A stretch of DNA of 7,323 bases from Vulcanimicrobiota bacterium (lineage in GTDB: Bacteria > Vulcanimicrobiota > Xenobia > Xenobiales > JADMJV01), in NCBI GenBank assembly GCA_023447635.1, contig JAEXNA010000093.1:1-7323 (forward strand), written 5' to 3'. The position numbers and the translations under genes are program-made. The notes beneath the pieces were generated by a model. That model saw only the letters and a program-made list of their open reading frames with translations, made no database searches and was not told the origin of the DNA. Positions within the stretch are counted from its first letter, which is position 1. Every line of letters starts with the position of its first letter. Below, piece after piece: positions 6,099 to 7,323 of this stretch.

Positions 6099-7079
6099 AT
6101 GTTGATCCTCGAGTCGCAAGAAGCCCCTACCCTGGAAGGAGAGAACCTGGTCGTCTTCACCGGGAACTCTAACCCTCAGCTCGCCCAGGCGATCGCCTCC
6201 TACCTGGAAGTCCCCCTGGGCAAGGCCCTGGTCAAAAACTTCTCTAACGGGGAAACCCGCGTTCAGATCGATGAGAACGTTCGCGGCGCCGAGGTGTTCG
6301 TGGTTCAGCCGACCTGCGGGAACGTCAACGACTCGCTGATGGAGTTGCTGATCTTGTGCGACGCCTTGAGCCGCTCTTCGGCCAAATCGATCACCGTGAT
6401 CGTGCCGTACTATGGCTACTCGCGCCAGGAGAAGAAGACGACCGGCCGCGAGCCGATCACCGCTAAACTGGTGGCCAACCTGATCACGGTGGCGGGCGCC
6501 GACCGAGTTATCACGGTCGACCTTCACGCCGCCGCGATCCAGGGCTTCTTCGACATCCCGGTAGACAACCTGGTCGCCATGCCTATCGTGGTAGAGTACT
6601 TCCGCCACAAAGGGATCCCCAAGGAGGACCTGGTCGTGATCAGCCCGGACGCGGGCGGCGTGAGCCGAGCGCGCATGTTTGCCGAGCGTCTGGGCGCGGG
6701 CCTGGCCATCATCTTCAAACGCCGACCTCGGCCCGAGGCGGTCGAGCTCATGGATTTCGTGGGCGACATCGAGGGTAAGACCTGCCTGATCGTCGACGAC
6801 ATCATCTCGACCGGCGGAACCTTGCTCAAGGCCGTCGATATGCTGGTCGAAAAGGGCGCCTCTCGCGTCTTCGCGGCCACTACCCACGGCCTTTTTGCCG
6901 GCGATGCGATCGAGGCTATCGAGCGCTCGCCTATCGAAGAGGTGATCGTGACCGACACCGTGCCGATCAGCGCCGAAGCTCAGCAAGGCAAAGTGACCTG
7001 TCTTTCGGTCGCCCCGCTGCTGGGCGAGGCGATCCGTCGCAACTACTTCCATCTGTCCGTGTCCAAACTGTTCGGATAA
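6099..7079 (+). CDS. prs: Ribose-phosphate pyrophosphokinase (PRPP synthetase, class I)
   Basis: It makes 5-phosphoribosyl 1-diphosphate from ribose 5-phosphate and ATP in the cytosol, feeding purine, pyrimidine, histidine, tryptophan and NAD synthesis. The 326 residues match the usual length of about 315. Visible motifs are TGNSNPQLA (21-29), FSNGE (48-52), YSRQEKK (107-113) of the ATP loop, DLHAAAIQGFF (141-151) with the metal-binding His143, SPDAGGVSRAR (182-192), the flexible-loop basic run FKRRPRP (206-212), and the PRPP-binding VDDIISTGGT (232-241). SRQEKK and the length indicate class I, which is Mg- and phosphate-dependent and ADP-inhibited in studied members. The first ~13 residues extend slightly beyond the common start. 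AAGGA (6083-6087) lies 11 nt before ATG 6099, a little far but the only candidate. It overlaps the hpd stop region, which supports co-transcription. Confidence 0.97.
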   Translation: MLILESQEAPTLEGENLVVFTGNSNPQLAQAIASYLEVPLGKALVKNFSNGETRVQIDENVRGAEVFVVQPTCGNVNDSLMELLILCDALSRSSAKSITVIVPYYGYSRQEKKTTGREPITAKLVANLITVAGADRVITVDLHAAAIQGFFDIPVDNLVAMPIVVEYFRHKGIPKEDLVVISPDAGGVSRARMFAERLGAGLAIIFKRRPRPEAVELMDFVGDIEGKTCLIVDDIISTGGTLLKAVDMLVEKGASRVFAATTHGLFAGDAIEAIERSPIEEVIVTDTVPISAEAQQGKVTCLSVAPLLGEAIRRNYFHLSVSKLFG

Positions 7080-7099
7080 CTCCAAGAAAGAGGCCCTGT

Positions 7100-7323
7100 A
7101 TGAGCGCAACCGCCCCTACCGCTGTGAATTTCACCCCGGATTGGTCCACCTTCACCTCCCTCTATCACGAGTACCCCGAGGTGGGTTTCACCCTGGATCT
7201 CTCGACTTCGGGACTGAGCGCGTCCGTGCTCGAGTCGCTTTCTGGTTCGCTGGACAAAGCGCTGGAGGCGATGAGCGCCTTGGAGAAAGGCGCCATCGCC
7301 CACGCCGATGAGGACCGCATGGT
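7100..7323 (+). CDS. pgi: Probable glucose-6-phosphate isomerase, N-terminal 74 codons (cut by window edge)
   Basis: The frame starts at ATG 7100 with GAGG (7090-7093) 6 nt upstream and stays open to the right edge (74 complete codons plus two bases). After an unremarkable start, DWSTFTSLYHEYPEVGFTLD (14-33), SVLESLSGSLDKALEAMSALE (42-62) and KGAIAHADEDRM (63-74) line up with the N-terminus I know from the cyanobacterial and related bacterial form of phosphoglucose isomerase, which reads roughly D-W-x-x-F-x-x-L-Y, L-D-V-S, ALExGAIAN-DE-RMVGHYWLR. The catalytic residues lie far downstream and are not in the window, so the call rests on this short match. The enzyme interconverts glucose 6-phosphate and fructose 6-phosphate. 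It begins 20 nt after the prs stop and is probably in the same transcript. Confidence 0.65.
   Translation, partial: MSATAPTAVNFTPDWSTFTSLYHEYPEVGFTLDLSTSGLSASVLESLSGSLDKALEAMSALEKGAIAHADEDRM

Noticed and set aside
2062..6196. GCGATCGC octamers (2062-2069 and 6189-6196) as a sign of cyanobacterial HIP1 sites
   Set aside because: Two copies in 7.3 kb is far below the density seen in HIP1-rich cyanobacteria, and both lie inside coding sequence where chance is enough.
6078..7109. 343-codon open frame on the minus strand opposite prs
   Set aside because: It is a shadow of prs codon bias. The product is Asp/Arg/His-rich with no recognisable domain.

Overview
The window is GC-rich bacterial DNA (roughly 60 percent G+C by eye), gene-dense, with short spacers and mostly good Shine-Dalgarno sites. 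It looks like chromosomal housekeeping sequence: I see no transposase, integrase, phage gene, CRISPR array, tRNA or rRNA. The organism uses the MEP isoprenoid route (IspG) and carries tyrosine catabolism (HPPD). The phylum cannot be fixed from sequence alone. The N-terminus of the last gene resembles the glucose-6-phosphate isomerase form I associate with cyanobacteria, Armatimonadota and other deep-branching lineages, which is only a weak hint.

Left half, all on the minus strand. A four-gene run is read right to left: ispG (3653-2409), a DsrE-family sulfur-relay-like protein (2406-2047), an unrecognised 116-residue protein (2047-1697) and a YfcE-type metallophosphoesterase (1656-1141). The first three are separated by 2 nt and then a 1-nt stop/start overlap, so they are very likely co-transcribed and translationally coupled. 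The fourth follows after 40 nt. After a 180-nt spacer full of small repeats comes a low-complexity gene that starts at 960 and runs off the left edge. It has a glycine-zipper hydrophobic block, an Ala/Lys/Asp block, and a Ser/Asp then Gly/Ser tail. It is the least ordinary gene here.

Right half, all on the plus strand. A 175-nt divergent spacer separates ispG from a bestrophin-family anion-channel gene that probably starts at a TTG (3829-4839). A 122-nt spacer with two inverted repeats then leads into hpd (4962-6083), prs (6099-7079) and the 5' part of a probable pgi (from 7100, cut by the right edge). The gaps of 15 and 20 nt between the last three suggest one transcript that joins homogentisate formation, PRPP synthesis and glucose-6-phosphate isomerisation. 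That grouping is unusual, with no obvious shared pathway.

The best candidates for something new are the three-block low-complexity protein at the left edge, the helically phased GTTA sites in its upstream spacer, and the ispG / DsrE-like / orphan-gene coupling. No complete undescribed system can be claimed from this window.
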